From: Psychrobacter sp. DAB_AL43B
GTDB lineage: Bacteria > Pseudomonadota > Gammaproteobacteria > Pseudomonadales > Moraxellaceae
Direction of reading: 5' to 3'
Assembly (NCBI RefSeq): GCF_900168255.1
Contig: NZ_LT799838.1
Location: 3,038,001-3,102,000 of the forward strand
Length of the DNA: 64,000 nt
Shown one piece after another: positions 1 to 9,205 of the stretch (positions are counted from its first letter, which is position 1; each line of letters starts with the position of its first letter). A program made the position numbers and the translations under genes. The notes under the pieces are model-generated. The model was not told where the DNA came from, ran no database searches, and saw only the letters and a program-made list of their open reading frames with translations.

Positions 1-375
1 AAAAATCAGCGCTAAAAAGCCATGGAACAATCCCATGCCCAAACCCATCAACGCAATCATAATCAGCGCAAGCCACGCTGGCGTATCACCATAGACGTGA
101 ATAGAGGTATATAGCCAAAACGCCCCAACACACCAAAGCCCGGTACCATAAGCCTGACCAATAGCAAACGCACGCTTACCACTCATCTCCGGCACCAATA
201 ACGCGTATAAAATAGCCGGTGAGACCAGTGCTAACGGCCAAATATCGTAAGGCGCAAGCGCAAATATAAACACTGCCCCTGCCAGCAACGCAATCAATAG
301 AGTCAGCACCAAAGGTAAGCCCTTTGGCTTATCGGGGTTCAGACGTTTTTGCAAATCAACAGTAGACAGACGCAT
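1..375 (-). CDS. lnt: Apolipoprotein N-acyltransferase Lnt, N-terminal part (runs off the window)
   Basis: This is the first 125 codons of a gene whose 3' part lies outside the window. Lnt is the inner-membrane enzyme that adds the third acyl chain to the N-terminal cysteine of bacterial lipoproteins. After a short polar start (MRLSTVDLQKR) come several hydrophobic segments. The typical Lnt N-terminal pattern is visible: FALAPYDIWPLAL, then GAFWLYTSIHVYG, then GMGLFHGF. The nitrilase-like catalytic domain would lie beyond the window edge. The gene follows corC on the same strand, the common corC-lnt order of gammaproteobacteria, but about 300 bp and a hairpin separate them, so lnt may have its own promoter. 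Assignment is from sequence pattern and context. Confidence 0.88.
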   Translation of the reverse strand, partial: MRLSTVDLQKRLNPDKPKGLPLVLTLLIALLAGAVFIFALAPYDIWPLALVSPAILYALLVPEMSGKRAFAIGQAYGTGLWCVGAFWLYTSIHVYGDTPAWLALIMIALMGLGMGLFHGFLALIF

Positions 376-552
376 AGCAGTTATCCAAAACCTTATTATT
401 CAATAATTTTAAAACTCAATGATGCAGTCAACGTTCAATTTAAAGCTGACCCTATTATGATAAATATAGTACCTAAAAATTAAACCCGTCTATGATAGCA
501 GCCTGCGCCACTCAATGGGTAAATTTGCGTTGCAAAATACCGGTTTTAAAAG

Positions 553-583
553 CAAAAAAAACACGACCGCAATCGTGTTTTTT
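553..583 (-). terminator. Intrinsic terminator after corC
   Basis: An 11-bp perfect inverted repeat (AAAAAACACGA / TCGTGTTTTTT, arms 555-565 and 573-583) with a 7-base loop. Read on the minus strand it ends in a run of T, as expected for termination of corC transcripts before lnt. The rest of 376-682 is AT-rich and shows no gene. Confidence 0.75.
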
Positions 584-682
584 AGGATTAATCATTCATA
601 GATTTAATAATAATGTGAATGATAAATCTAGCTGATAACGCTTTTCGATAAATTAATGACTAAAAAACTGGTGGCTAATAAA

Positions 683-1582
683 CTAATGACTGCCTATTAG
701 CACTTGCGGGTCATCGTTTATTTTAGTCACCTCGAGATTTTGGATAAAACGTCCCTCAACATCGGTAATGATGATTTGCCAATCATCTATGACGACGCTC
801 TCACCTTCTAGATCACCGACGTAGCCTAGCGCCTGCATGACCAAACCACCCATGGTATCGACGTCGGTATCATCAAAATCAGAGCCAATCTCATCATTAC
901 AGTCTTCAATCGCCGTAGACGCTTGGATGCGCCACGTATTCGGCTTTTCAGGATCGGCGACAATATTATTAATATCACTGTCTTCATCGAAATCATCATG
1001 CTCATCGACGATGTCACCGACGATCTCCTCGAGTAAATCCTCCATCGTCACAACACCACCAAAGTTGCCAAACTCATCGACGACAACTGCCATGTGGACT
1101 TGGGTACGCTGCAACGAGCGTAGCAAGGTATCAGAGCGTGCGCTCTCACTGATATATAGTGGTTGACGTACCAAATCTCTTAAGCGTTTACTATCAATCT
1201 TGTCTTCTTGGTCGCGCACCATATGCACCAAAAGAGGAATCAAATCTTTTGCCAATAGGATACCGATGACCGCATCATCATCTTGGCTATCAAAGACCGG
1301 ATAGCGCGAATGAGTCGTCTCAAGAATGATATCCATCACTTCAGCCAGACTGGTACTTTCATGCAAGCCAATCACCTGCGGACGTGGGGTCATGATTTCA
1401 CGAACTTGTGTCGCCGGCAGATCGAGCACGCCTTCTAACATGTCCACCGTATCTGGCTCTAAGAATTGGCGTGACTGTTGTACTAAACTAATCAATTCAT
1501 CACGGGTTTCGGGGGCAGTCGATAGCCAGCGTTTTAAGCCGCGCATCGACCAACTACTCGGGCTGGGAGCATCTTCAGACAT
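683..1582 (-). CDS. corC: CorC/HlyC family CBS-domain protein
   Basis: A 299-residue soluble protein of the CorC (YbeX) family, linked to magnesium/cobalt efflux and envelope homeostasis. Two CBS repeats are visible: the first begins near VREIMTPRPQVIGL, about residue 60, and the second around residues 135-190 with VHMAVVVDEFGNFGGVVTMED, the family signature. An acidic linker (EHDDFDEDSD) leads to a C-terminal CorC_HlyC domain containing DTMGGLVMQALG. It lacks the N-terminal DUF21 membrane domain, as expected for the short CorC type. It lies upstream of lnt, its usual partner. The ATG at 1580-1582 has no strong ribosome-binding site nearby. Confidence 0.9.
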   Translation of the reverse strand: MSEDAPSPSSWSMRGLKRWLSTAPETRDELISLVQQSRQFLEPDTVDMLEGVLDLPATQVREIMTPRPQVIGLHESTSLAEVMDIILETTHSRYPVFDSQDDDAVIGILLAKDLIPLLVHMVRDQEDKIDSKRLRDLVRQPLYISESARSDTLLRSLQRTQVHMAVVVDEFGNFGGVVTMEDLLEEIVGDIVDEHDDFDEDSDINNIVADPEKPNTWRIQASTAIEDCNDEIGSDFDDTDVDTMGGLVMQALGYVGDLEGESVVIDDWQIIITDVEGRFIQNLEVTKINDDPQVLIGSH

Positions 1583-1832
1583 GATGGTGTGAGTTAACCT
1601 CTTTAGTTAATGGTAATTAAAATAATACATAGAAAATATGTAAAGTGATATATGGAGATTAAAACAATAAATAAAACCGACTACTTATTATTAAAAATAA
1701 ATGGACCAGCTTAATGAGTTTCACTTTATCGCAAGGCTTACTGACATTCAACGATAAATTCACTCAAATTGTATTGTCAGTGTGTTGCAAACTTTGCTAT
1801 GGTCAAAGCCTTCATTCCTCAAAATCAACCCT

Positions 1833-3203
1833 ATGTCGCTACGTGCCTTTGTTTCTCGCCTGCTTTCGTCTCATTCAAATAGCCATCGCTCAGATAACGG
1901 CTTAGACAGTCATGGCTTAGAAGCTGATAATTTAAATAATGGCATAAAGGCTAGCGCACCGAATAGCAATCCGCCAAAGTCTAAATGGCGGCATTATCTG
2001 CTACAATTTTTAATTGCGCTCACCCTTATATTGTCCGCCGTTTGGTTACTGCTGGCGATTTGGTACCAATTTGGCGGGCACTCGGTCATAACGTGGCTAA
2101 CGATAGCCCTTATTGTCGGAGTGCTGGCAACTTTATTGGGTGTAAACGTTTGGTCAAAAACTGCTGAAAAATTAATGGATAGGCTCACCAGCGAGCGAAA
2201 AATCAGTAATAAAAAATCCAACGTTAAAAAAACAAACAATAAGAAAACCACAACTAAAAAAACAGCAACCAGATGGTTATTGGGATTGTACGCTGCCATT
2301 TGGTTTGTTGGCTTTGGTTGGTTTATGACTATCGAACCCAAGCAACAACGCGACTGGATGCCCGAAGTCAGTGAAAGAGTCACTTATACGCGTGATGCGA
2401 GTAATCCTGATTTAATTACCCTAACCAATGTACGCAATTTTGATTGGCATAATGCTGACGCTGCCACTGAACGCTGGGAGACGCGCACGATTGATATGTC
2501 GAAATTATCTGGCGTTGATGTGACCAACTCTTACTGGATGGGACCGCTGATTGCGCATACGTTAGTGAGCTTTCGCTTTGAAGATGATCGACCACTTGCC
2601 TTTTCATTTGAGATTCGTAAAGAAAATGGTGAATCTTTTTCTGCGCTGGCTGGTTTTTTTAGACGTTTTGAGCTCAGCTTAGTCGCCGCAGAAGAGCGCG
2701 ATATTATTTATACTCGTAGTAATGCGCGTGGTGAGCAGGTTTATCTATTTCCGATCAGTCATTTGCAGCAGCATGAGGTCAAAGCATTATTTAAATCTTA
2801 TTTAATCGCCGCCGATGAGCTAAATGAAGAACCCACTTGGTATAACACCTTAATTAGCAACTGTACCAATATTATTTTTTATATGGCACGTATCGTCAGT
2901 GATGATCGTCTGCCATGGGATTATCGGATTTGGGTATCGGGTTGGCTGCCAAACTATCTACACGATGTCGGTATGTTAGATACCAATCCTGAAAAAACAG
3001 GACAACCTTGGTCGATGGATACCTGGTATGAGCGCACGCATATCAATCCGAAGGTCAAAGGCTTTCATAATAACAACGACATTCATGGCAGCGAATTTTC
3101 TCAGCAAATTCGCCAAGCTATTCCCATTCCGCCACTTGCTGACTCGCGAATTGATGCCAAGGTAGGCGCTAAATCTGCGGCTCAGGCTTCTAAAGAATAC
3201 TGA
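1833..3203 (+). CDS. DUF4105 (Lnb N-terminal-like) membrane protein
   Basis: About 456 residues from the ATG at 1833 (MSLRAFVSRLL). A GTG at 1782 would add 17 residues, but the ATG looks better. Three N-terminal hydrophobic segments are visible (around LLQFLIALTLILSAVWLLL, WLTIALIVGVLATLL and GLYAAIWFVGFGWF), with a Lys/Thr/Asn-rich cytoplasmic loop between the second and third. A large extracytoplasmic domain follows. It carries the DUF4105 pattern: LVSFRFEDDRPLAFSFEIR, FRRFEL, YLFPI and WYNTLISNCTNIIF. The conserved Cys of NCT and the His before LVSF are candidate catalytic residues. From memory, this Pfam family (PF13387) has been renamed after Lnb, a Bacteroides lipoprotein N-acyltransferase. 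The gene lies 1.5 kb from lnt on the opposite strand. Family assignment is firm; function here is inference. Confidence 0.82.
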   Translation: MSLRAFVSRLLSSHSNSHRSDNGLDSHGLEADNLNNGIKASAPNSNPPKSKWRHYLLQFLIALTLILSAVWLLLAIWYQFGGHSVITWLTIALIVGVLATLLGVNVWSKTAEKLMDRLTSERKISNKKSNVKKTNNKKTTTKKTATRWLLGLYAAIWFVGFGWFMTIEPKQQRDWMPEVSERVTYTRDASNPDLITLTNVRNFDWHNADAATERWETRTIDMSKLSGVDVTNSYWMGPLIAHTLVSFRFEDDRPLAFSFEIRKENGESFSALAGFFRRFELSLVAAEERDIIYTRSNARGEQVYLFPISHLQQHEVKALFKSYLIAADELNEEPTWYNTLISNCTNIIFYMARIVSDDRLPWDYRIWVSGWLPNYLHDVGMLDTNPEKTGQPWSMDTWYERTHINPKVKGFHNNNDIHGSEFSQQIRQAIPIPPLADSRIDAKVGAKSAAQASKEY

Positions 3204-3288
3204 TGACGATTGCTTCTTGTTAATATCACAGCTTTTAAGGGTTGAGATTCTCAAGAGAAAAGGTTAACGCAACTAACGCCTAACACCA

Positions 3289-3894
3289 TTAAGGCTTAAC
3301 CCAATTCACCACGCGCGTTTCCATCTCTTCATCATCCATACCTATTTCAGAGACACAACGACCAGCCACACCGACATTGGCAGCGCGCATTTGTTGTTGC
3401 GTGACTACTGCATCTTGGGTCAATAGCAAATGCCAACTGGGTAAGCTTTGACCTTTATACAAACGCTTATAAGAACAGTGCGATGGTAGCCACATCATTT
3501 TTGGCAAGTTCTCAATATTTAGCTGAATACAATCTGGCACATGCGCTTGGCGCGTCGCGTAATGCTGGCAATAACCCGTTGCACAGTCCATCAGCTGGCA
3601 AGTCACATCGGTATATTCGACCATTTCTTCATCAACATCGCCAGCTTCGTCTTCGTCGATATATTTAATCAAGCAACAACTGCCACAGCCATCACACAGT
3701 GCTTCCCACTCGCTATGATTTAATTCTGCTAGCGTAAAGCGTGACCAGAACTGCGGGCGCAATGTTTCAGTTGCTACAGCAGCAAACAGCTGATTCACGG
3801 CTGATTCTGACCCTGATTTTTCCTCAGCATTCGAATCAACATCAGTAGCTACATTTAAGCTGGCTTCATATTTATTTAACAAATTTAGCGTCAT
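3289..3894 (-). CDS. ycgN: YcgN-type cysteine-cluster protein (UPF0260/YkgJ family)
   Basis: A 201-residue protein rich in conserved cysteines: LCDGCGSCC, VTCQLMDCATGYCQHY, VPDCIQL and LPSHCSYKRLYKG. The order and spacing match the UPF0260/YcgN branch of the YkgJ cysteine-cluster family, thought to bind metal (zinc or iron-sulfur); the biochemical role is unknown. The first 45 residues are a poorly conserved, acidic extension; the family core starts at FWSRFTLAELNHSEWEALC. It is convergent with the DUF4105 gene, 85 bp apart, with no obvious terminator between them. Confidence 0.88.
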   Translation of the reverse strand: MTLNLLNKYEASLNVATDVDSNAEEKSGSESAVNQLFAAVATETLRPQFWSRFTLAELNHSEWEALCDGCGSCCLIKYIDEDEAGDVDEEMVEYTDVTCQLMDCATGYCQHYATRQAHVPDCIQLNIENLPKMMWLPSHCSYKRLYKGQSLPSWHLLLTQDAVVTQQQMRAANVGVAGRCVSEIGMDDEEMETRVVNWVKP

Positions 3895-4069
3895 AAAGTT
3901 GCCGTATCATTTTGACAAAGAGCGTTACAGTATTATAGCTGTTTTTGACTGGGTTGGGCGTTAAGGTAGTAAAGGTAAGGAAAATGATCAGTTAAAAATA
4001 CTCCTATATCACATTCCTAACCTAAAAATCATGACCTAACATTCATAACATAAAAAAAAGGACAACAAT

Positions 4070-4807
4070 ATGTCAATTAAGACTTTTGAATTAATCAGTA
4101 CCACCGAAAATGGCATTCAGTTAATCAGCTATGTTGCACTGCCAGAAAACGCCTCAGATGACAATCCAGTAGCTGGCATTTTAGTCGCCCCAGAATGGTG
4201 GGGCGTCGTCGAACATCCAAAATCAATCGTTGAACGCTTAGCAGAAGCAGGCTACGCCGCCGTCGCGATGGACGTCTATGGTGAAGGAAAACTCACCACT
4301 GATGCGGCTCAAGCCAATATGTGGATGGAGCAAGTACTTGCCGATCAAGGTATGCTGATGGCACGCTGTCGTTTAATTCTCAATGACTTTAGTGACCAGA
4401 TGGCTGTTAATGGCGATAATCTAGCCGCCATTGGCTTTTGCTTCGGTGGCAAAGTCGTCCTCGATATGGCACGTGAAGGCATGCCGTTAAAAGCAGTTGC
4501 AACTTTCCATGGCAACCCTTCGCCGAAGCAGCCAGCCGATAAAAACTTCAAAGCTAAAGTATTGGTCGCCCACGGTCGCGATGATTCTATGGTATCGATG
4601 GAGGCCATAGAAGGTCTCAAATCAGAGCTAGATGCCGCTGATGTCGATTACACTATTGATGTTTATGATAACGCTAAGCATGGTTTTACTAACCCACAAG
4701 CCGATGAGCGCGCTGCCAAAAATGGCGTAGATTTGGGCTATAACGAAGCCGCTGCCAAGCAAAGCTGGGAAAACATGCTGGAGTTTATGAAAAGCAACTT
4801 GGCATAA
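4070..4807 (+). CDS. Dienelactone hydrolase family protein
   Basis: A 245-residue alpha/beta hydrolase. The nucleophile elbow is GFCFGGK with Cys124, which is the dienelactone hydrolase form (Cys in place of Ser). The acid is in HGRDD (Asp171 or 172) and the histidine in AKHGF (His204), giving a complete Cys-Asp-His triad. An early VAPEWWGV motif matches the family. The true substrate cannot be told from sequence: relatives hydrolyse dienelactone in aromatic breakdown, but many family members are general carboxylesterases, and no aromatic-degradation genes are nearby. A good ribosome-binding site (AAGGA) precedes the ATG. Single-gene transcription unit ending in a strong terminator. Confidence 0.9.
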   Translation: MSIKTFELISTTENGIQLISYVALPENASDDNPVAGILVAPEWWGVVEHPKSIVERLAEAGYAAVAMDVYGEGKLTTDAAQANMWMEQVLADQGMLMARCRLILNDFSDQMAVNGDNLAAIGFCFGGKVVLDMAREGMPLKAVATFHGNPSPKQPADKNFKAKVLVAHGRDDSMVSMEAIEGLKSELDAADVDYTIDVYDNAKHGFTNPQADERAAKNGVDLGYNEAAAKQSWENMLEFMKSNLA

Positions 4808-4840
4808 AGCTTTATAAAATCTTGTTATAAATAACGCAGC

Positions 4841-4881
4841 AAAAACAAGGGCAGCTTAATACTTAAGCTGCCCTTGTTTTT
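4841..4881. terminator. Strong intrinsic terminator
   Basis: A perfect 18-bp inverted repeat (arms 4841-4858 and 4864-4881) with a 5-base loop, A-rich on the left and T-rich on the right. It ends the dienelactone hydrolase transcript and would also work on the other strand. Confidence 0.92.
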
Positions 4882-4960
4882 CCATTAAAACCATTACTAT
4901 TGTGCTTATCGCCAAATAACGTCATTATCACTCTATTATCAGATGGATTGAGTGACGAGG

Positions 4961-7900
4961 ATGCTATATCTATTTATAAACCAACTTGGCTGGCTGGCTT
5001 TTATTGCTTTGTTAATTGTGGTTGTGGCGTTATACGCCAAGATAAATCAGCAGCTCAGGCATTTACGCCGCGATATGGCACAATTACAAGCTGAGTTTGA
5101 GCTGCATAAAAATAACCTGATAGCAGAAAAACCTGCCCATTCTGCTGATATAAGCTTTATTAAAGATAGTAGTTCGGAATCAGAATCTGCGGTAGCACCT
5201 GATAGCGCTTTAAGTCCTTGGCCACCAACGCTTACTTCTTCATCATCGTTATCTTCAGAAGAAGAAAAAGTTACTTCTGCGTCATCTACTTTACCTATTT
5301 TTGACTCTATTAAAAACCTGCGCTTAAAGTCGAAACCACAGAATTCAACCACTGACATAGAGCCGGACGAACGCTCTTTGCCAATAGTTACTTCCATTAT
5401 CAGCTCGATTAAAAACTGGTTCTTTGGCGGTAATTTGGTGGTACGTGTCGGAGTCTTAGTATTGCTGGTCGGCGTGGTTTTATTGCTACGCTTATTAAGC
5501 GAGTATATCGAGATACCGATTACCGTTAAACTTATTGCCATAGGTGCTATTGGCTTAGGGCTAGCAGGATTGGGATTAAAACTAGTAAAAAATCGCTTTG
5601 CTTACGGCATTACCTTGCAAGGAGCCGGTTTATCCATCGCTTATTTAAGTACCTTTTTTGCCTATAGCGTGTATCACGTCATTAGTGCCTTACCAAGCTT
5701 TATGGCACTCGGTATATTATCGGCGCTAACGGTTGCTTTAGCGGTGCGCCAAAACGCTTTCCCGTTAGCATTATTGGCATTATCCGGTGGCTTTTTTGCG
5801 CCAATTTTGACAAGTCAAGATACCGGCAGCTTAACGGTATTATTTAGCTATTATTTATTATTAAATGTGACCATTGCTGCTATTGCCCATTATCGCCCGT
5901 GGAAGGTACTTAACTTATTGGGTGTGGGCGTGACCTTTGGGCTGGCATACTATTGGGGGCTCACTGAGAATTTAATAGCAATTATTGATAATCAGCGCTG
6001 GGCATTGGTCCTGCTCGTAGCACTGCATGTCCTGCTCTATCTATTCGTCGTCATTCGCTATGCTCAGCAAATCATTGCTTATAACAATAGCCATGAGTTG
6101 GATACTAATAGCGAAAATCAAACTGCTGACATTCAGACCGCTAATATTACTGACCATCAGTATTTATTTCCTATTGATATTGGGCTGCTATTTTCAGTGC
6201 CGATATTGGCATTTGGTTTATTTTCAGCGTTATTGAGCGATATCAATCACGCATTAACCTTTGCTAGCGCGATTTTAGCAGCGATTTATTTGGGGCTTGG
6301 CTGGACCTTTATTCAGCGTAGTCAGCGCTATGCGCTGATTACTGAAGGCATGCTGGCATTAGGGTTTGGCTTTTTAGCCTTGGTGATTCCGCTGGCGTTA
6401 AACGCTGAGTGGATTGCCTTTGGTTGGTCGGTGCAAGGATTAGCTTTGGTCTGGTTTGGCCGTCGCTCATTACGTGCATGGTCAGTATTATTCGGTTTAT
6501 CGTTACAGCTGATTAGTATTGCTATGCTGTTAAATAGCTTTGTTATCACTGTTACGCATTATCCCACCTTGGCATTAACGATTTCTGCCATCAGTGCGCT
6601 CGCCAGCGTTTTTATTCTACGTGCCAGTAACTCGCCTATCCTATCTCCTATCGCAGAGATTCAAGATTCAGCACAAGCTATTCATTATTCTGAAAACGAG
6701 CTTAACGCCAATCATACGCTGTCAGAATACGCCAAAGATTTGGGCATCAGTGACACGGCAGCTCAGCAATGGCTTGCCAGTATCAATAGCCAAAGCATAG
6801 CGTTTAAAATCATTTGGCAAAGTCCAGTTTTGATACGTCTGTTGACGCTCACTGCGATGGGCTGGCTACTATATGTGTTAATCATTGATTTTGACCAATG
6901 GTTTGCCAGCTGGCAATTGGCAACGACTACCCTGATAGCATTGGCGAGTTTAGTCAGCATTATCATTTATCATGTGGTTAACTATTACCGTTCGTGGCGC
7001 GAAATCAGACAATTTAGCCATGGTTTGCTGCTGTTATTTTATGCCATGATCGTATTACAGCTGCCACAAAGATATGAATTTGACTATCAATGGACGACTT
7101 TTCATTGGCCGATATTTATGACGCTCTTAATCGGCTGGCTAGTCGTTGGGCAACTTTGGTTAAAAACGTGGCATAACAATACTAATATCAATAAAGACAA
7201 TCATAACAATGCAGAATTAAAAGGCTACGATAGCGCTAGCTGGCTTGGCACTGGAATTATAGTTTTGGCAGAATTGGTACATTATAGATTGCCCAATTCA
7301 CAAGGGGTGATGACTATCCTTGTACCTATTGCCTTGATGCTGGCTGGACTCTGGTGGACGCACCGTCATAACTTAATTCAATCCCATCATTCGCCAGAAA
7401 AAAACACATCTTCAGCGCTTTCGCTGTACTGGTTTGACTGGCAAGAGGCAATATTAAACAGTGCCAAAATTTTTGTGCCCATTACATTAGGCTGGGTTAT
7501 TTTTACCAACTTCTCCTATGATGGCGTCATTTGGGAACTACCCTATTTTCCTTTGTTTAATTTATATGATGTGACCTTATGGCTAATCGTATTTTATGGG
7601 TTGGGCGTTTATTTACTCGGTCAATCACAGGGCAAGCAATCGCAAAACATCTTAGATGCCATTCCTAAAAATAATACGCTACTCATTATATTAGCGCTGA
7701 TTAGTTTTTGGATACTTTCGAGCATGTTGGTCAGGACGTTGCACGCTTTTATTAACACACCACTATGGATTGTTGGTTTCTACGAAAGTACTGGCGGCGC
7801 ATGGTATAGCGAGCAAGTGCAGACAGGATTAACGATTTTATGGACATTATTGGCATTGGCTGCAACTATTATTGCCAGTCGCTACCTCCAGCGGGCGCTG

Positions 7901-8086
7901 TGGTTTATGGGTATTGGATTGCTGGGCGTGGTGGTACTCAAACTGGTCTTGGTTGATTTATCACAAACTGAGGCGATTTGGCGGGTGATTTCTTTCCTTG
8001 GCGCAGGTAGTTTGATATTAGTGATTGGTTATTTGGCACCCCTGCCACCTGCTCATGATGAGGTCGTAGATGATCCTCAAGGATAG
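4961..8086 (+). CDS. DUF2339 polytopic membrane protein
   Basis: A very long integral membrane protein of about 1041 residues. An N-terminal anchor (LAFIALLIVVVALYAKI) is followed by a short coiled stretch (LRRDMAQLQAEFELHKNN), a Ser/Glu-rich linker to about residue 140, then about two dozen hydrophobic segments. The DUF2339 signature begins at GGNLVVRVGVLVLLVGVVLLLR and continues with LQGAGLSIAYLSTFFAYSVYH and ALSGGFFAPIL. Function of the family is unknown; it resembles large envelope-related membrane proteins. The start is uncertain: GTG at 4952 or ATG at 4961, with GAGG directly abutting the ATG. Hydrophilic insertions between membrane segments, for example the Asn/Asp-rich loop around residues 380-405, look like lineage-specific additions. 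Confidence 0.87.
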   Translation: MLYLFINQLGWLAFIALLIVVVALYAKINQQLRHLRRDMAQLQAEFELHKNNLIAEKPAHSADISFIKDSSSESESAVAPDSALSPWPPTLTSSSSLSSEEEKVTSASSTLPIFDSIKNLRLKSKPQNSTTDIEPDERSLPIVTSIISSIKNWFFGGNLVVRVGVLVLLVGVVLLLRLLSEYIEIPITVKLIAIGAIGLGLAGLGLKLVKNRFAYGITLQGAGLSIAYLSTFFAYSVYHVISALPSFMALGILSALTVALAVRQNAFPLALLALSGGFFAPILTSQDTGSLTVLFSYYLLLNVTIAAIAHYRPWKVLNLLGVGVTFGLAYYWGLTENLIAIIDNQRWALVLLVALHVLLYLFVVIRYAQQIIAYNNSHELDTNSENQTADIQTANITDHQYLFPIDIGLLFSVPILAFGLFSALLSDINHALTFASAILAAIYLGLGWTFIQRSQRYALITEGMLALGFGFLALVIPLALNAEWIAFGWSVQGLALVWFGRRSLRAWSVLFGLSLQLISIAMLLNSFVITVTHYPTLALTISAISALASVFILRASNSPILSPIAEIQDSAQAIHYSENELNANHTLSEYAKDLGISDTAAQQWLASINSQSIAFKIIWQSPVLIRLLTLTAMGWLLYVLIIDFDQWFASWQLATTTLIALASLVSIIIYHVVNYYRSWREIRQFSHGLLLLFYAMIVLQLPQRYEFDYQWTTFHWPIFMTLLIGWLVVGQLWLKTWHNNTNINKDNHNNAELKGYDSASWLGTGIIVLAELVHYRLPNSQGVMTILVPIALMLAGLWWTHRHNLIQSHHSPEKNTSSALSLYWFDWQEAILNSAKIFVPITLGWVIFTNFSYDGVIWELPYFPLFNLYDVTLWLIVFYGLGVYLLGQSQGKQSQNILDAIPKNNTLLIILALISFWILSSMLVRTLHAFINTPLWIVGFYESTGGAWYSEQVQTGLTILWTLLALAATIIASRYLQRALWFMGIGLLGVVVLKLVLVDLSQTEAIWRVISFLGAGSLILVIGYLAPLPPAHDEVVDDPQG

Positions 8087-8224
8087 CGACTGCGATAACT
8101 GCCGCTGATGACGTCAAGAAATTGTAACGTGATAACGCTGGTTCTGTAGTAAACTGAACACCATTAAAAAGTAAATGACGATTGTCTTACTTTTAGCATT
8201 TTCTATAAAAGGTTATAAAAGCAA

Positions 8225-9181
8225 ATGGATAAGAGAGTAAGTATTCAGTGGTTCCCTGGGCATATGAACAAAGCCCGCAATGAAATCAAAGAAAACATGC
8301 CACAAATGGACGTGGTCATCGAAGTGATTGATGCGCGTATCCCTTATAGTAGTGAAAACCCAATGGTCGCGGCATTGCGCGGCGAAAAACCTGTCATCAA
8401 AATCTTAAACAAAGCCGATCTTGCTGATCCCGAATTGACCCAAGCGTGGATGGATTATCTTGAGCAACAAGATGGTGTCAAAGCAATCGCTTGTGACGAT
8501 AATAAAGCCGATGACGTAAAGCGCATCATCGCCCTTTGTAAAAAACTTGTCCCCAATAAAGTCGGCACGGGTCGCCAGATCAAAGCCATGATTATGGGGA
8601 TTCCAAACGTCGGTAAATCGACTTTGATTAATACCCTAGCAGGACGTGCGGTTGCTAGAACAGGTGACGAACCAGCGGTGACTAAGTCGCAGCAGCTAAT
8701 TAAGCTTGACGATGACATCATGCTCTATGATACCCCTGGTATGCTATGGCCAAAGGTTGAAAACGAAAACTCTGGTTATCGTTTGGCAGCGACCGGCGGC
8801 ATACGTGATACGGCGTTTGACTTTGCTGATGTTGCAGGCTATACCGCTGAATATTTGCTTGAAGCCTATCCTGAGCTATTAAAAGCCCGCTATAAAATTG
8901 AAGAATTGCCCAAGACAGATTGGGAGTTTTTTGAAGTGGCTGGACGTAATCGTGGCTGTGTGCGTGCGGGAAATAAAGTCGATACTTACCGGATGTCAGA
9001 AATCCTAGTCAATGAACTGCGTAGCGGTAAGATTGGACGTATTACTTTAGAGACGCCGGCAATGACTGAGGCTGAAGAAATCGTCGTCGCCGAGCAACGT
9101 CTGGCTGCTGAAGAAAAAAGGATTGCTAAAGAAGAAGAGAAACGCCTGCGTCGTTTAAAGACACGTAAAAATCGTAAATAA
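8225..9181 (+). CDS. ylqF: Ribosome biogenesis GTPase YlqF/RbgA family
   Basis: A 318-residue circularly permuted GTPase. The motif order is G4 (NKAD, residues 62-65), then G1 (GIPNVGKS, 125-132), then G3 (DTPG, 169-172), the permuted arrangement of the YlqF/RbgA group, which acts in late assembly of the 50S subunit. The N-terminal IQWFPGHMNKA is the family signature. The C-terminus ends in a Lys/Arg/Glu-rich helix likely to contact rRNA. It lies 138 bp after the DUF2339 gene and 24 bp before the GIY-YIG gene, with which it may be co-transcribed. Confidence 0.93.
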   Translation: MDKRVSIQWFPGHMNKARNEIKENMPQMDVVIEVIDARIPYSSENPMVAALRGEKPVIKILNKADLADPELTQAWMDYLEQQDGVKAIACDDNKADDVKRIIALCKKLVPNKVGTGRQIKAMIMGIPNVGKSTLINTLAGRAVARTGDEPAVTKSQQLIKLDDDIMLYDTPGMLWPKVENENSGYRLAATGGIRDTAFDFADVAGYTAEYLLEAYPELLKARYKIEELPKTDWEFFEVAGRNRGCVRAGNKVDTYRMSEILVNELRSGKIGRITLETPAMTEAEEIVVAEQRLAAEEKRIAKEEEKRLRRLKTRKNRK

Positions 9182-9205
9182 ATCTCATAAAAAATACCGG
9201 CTACT

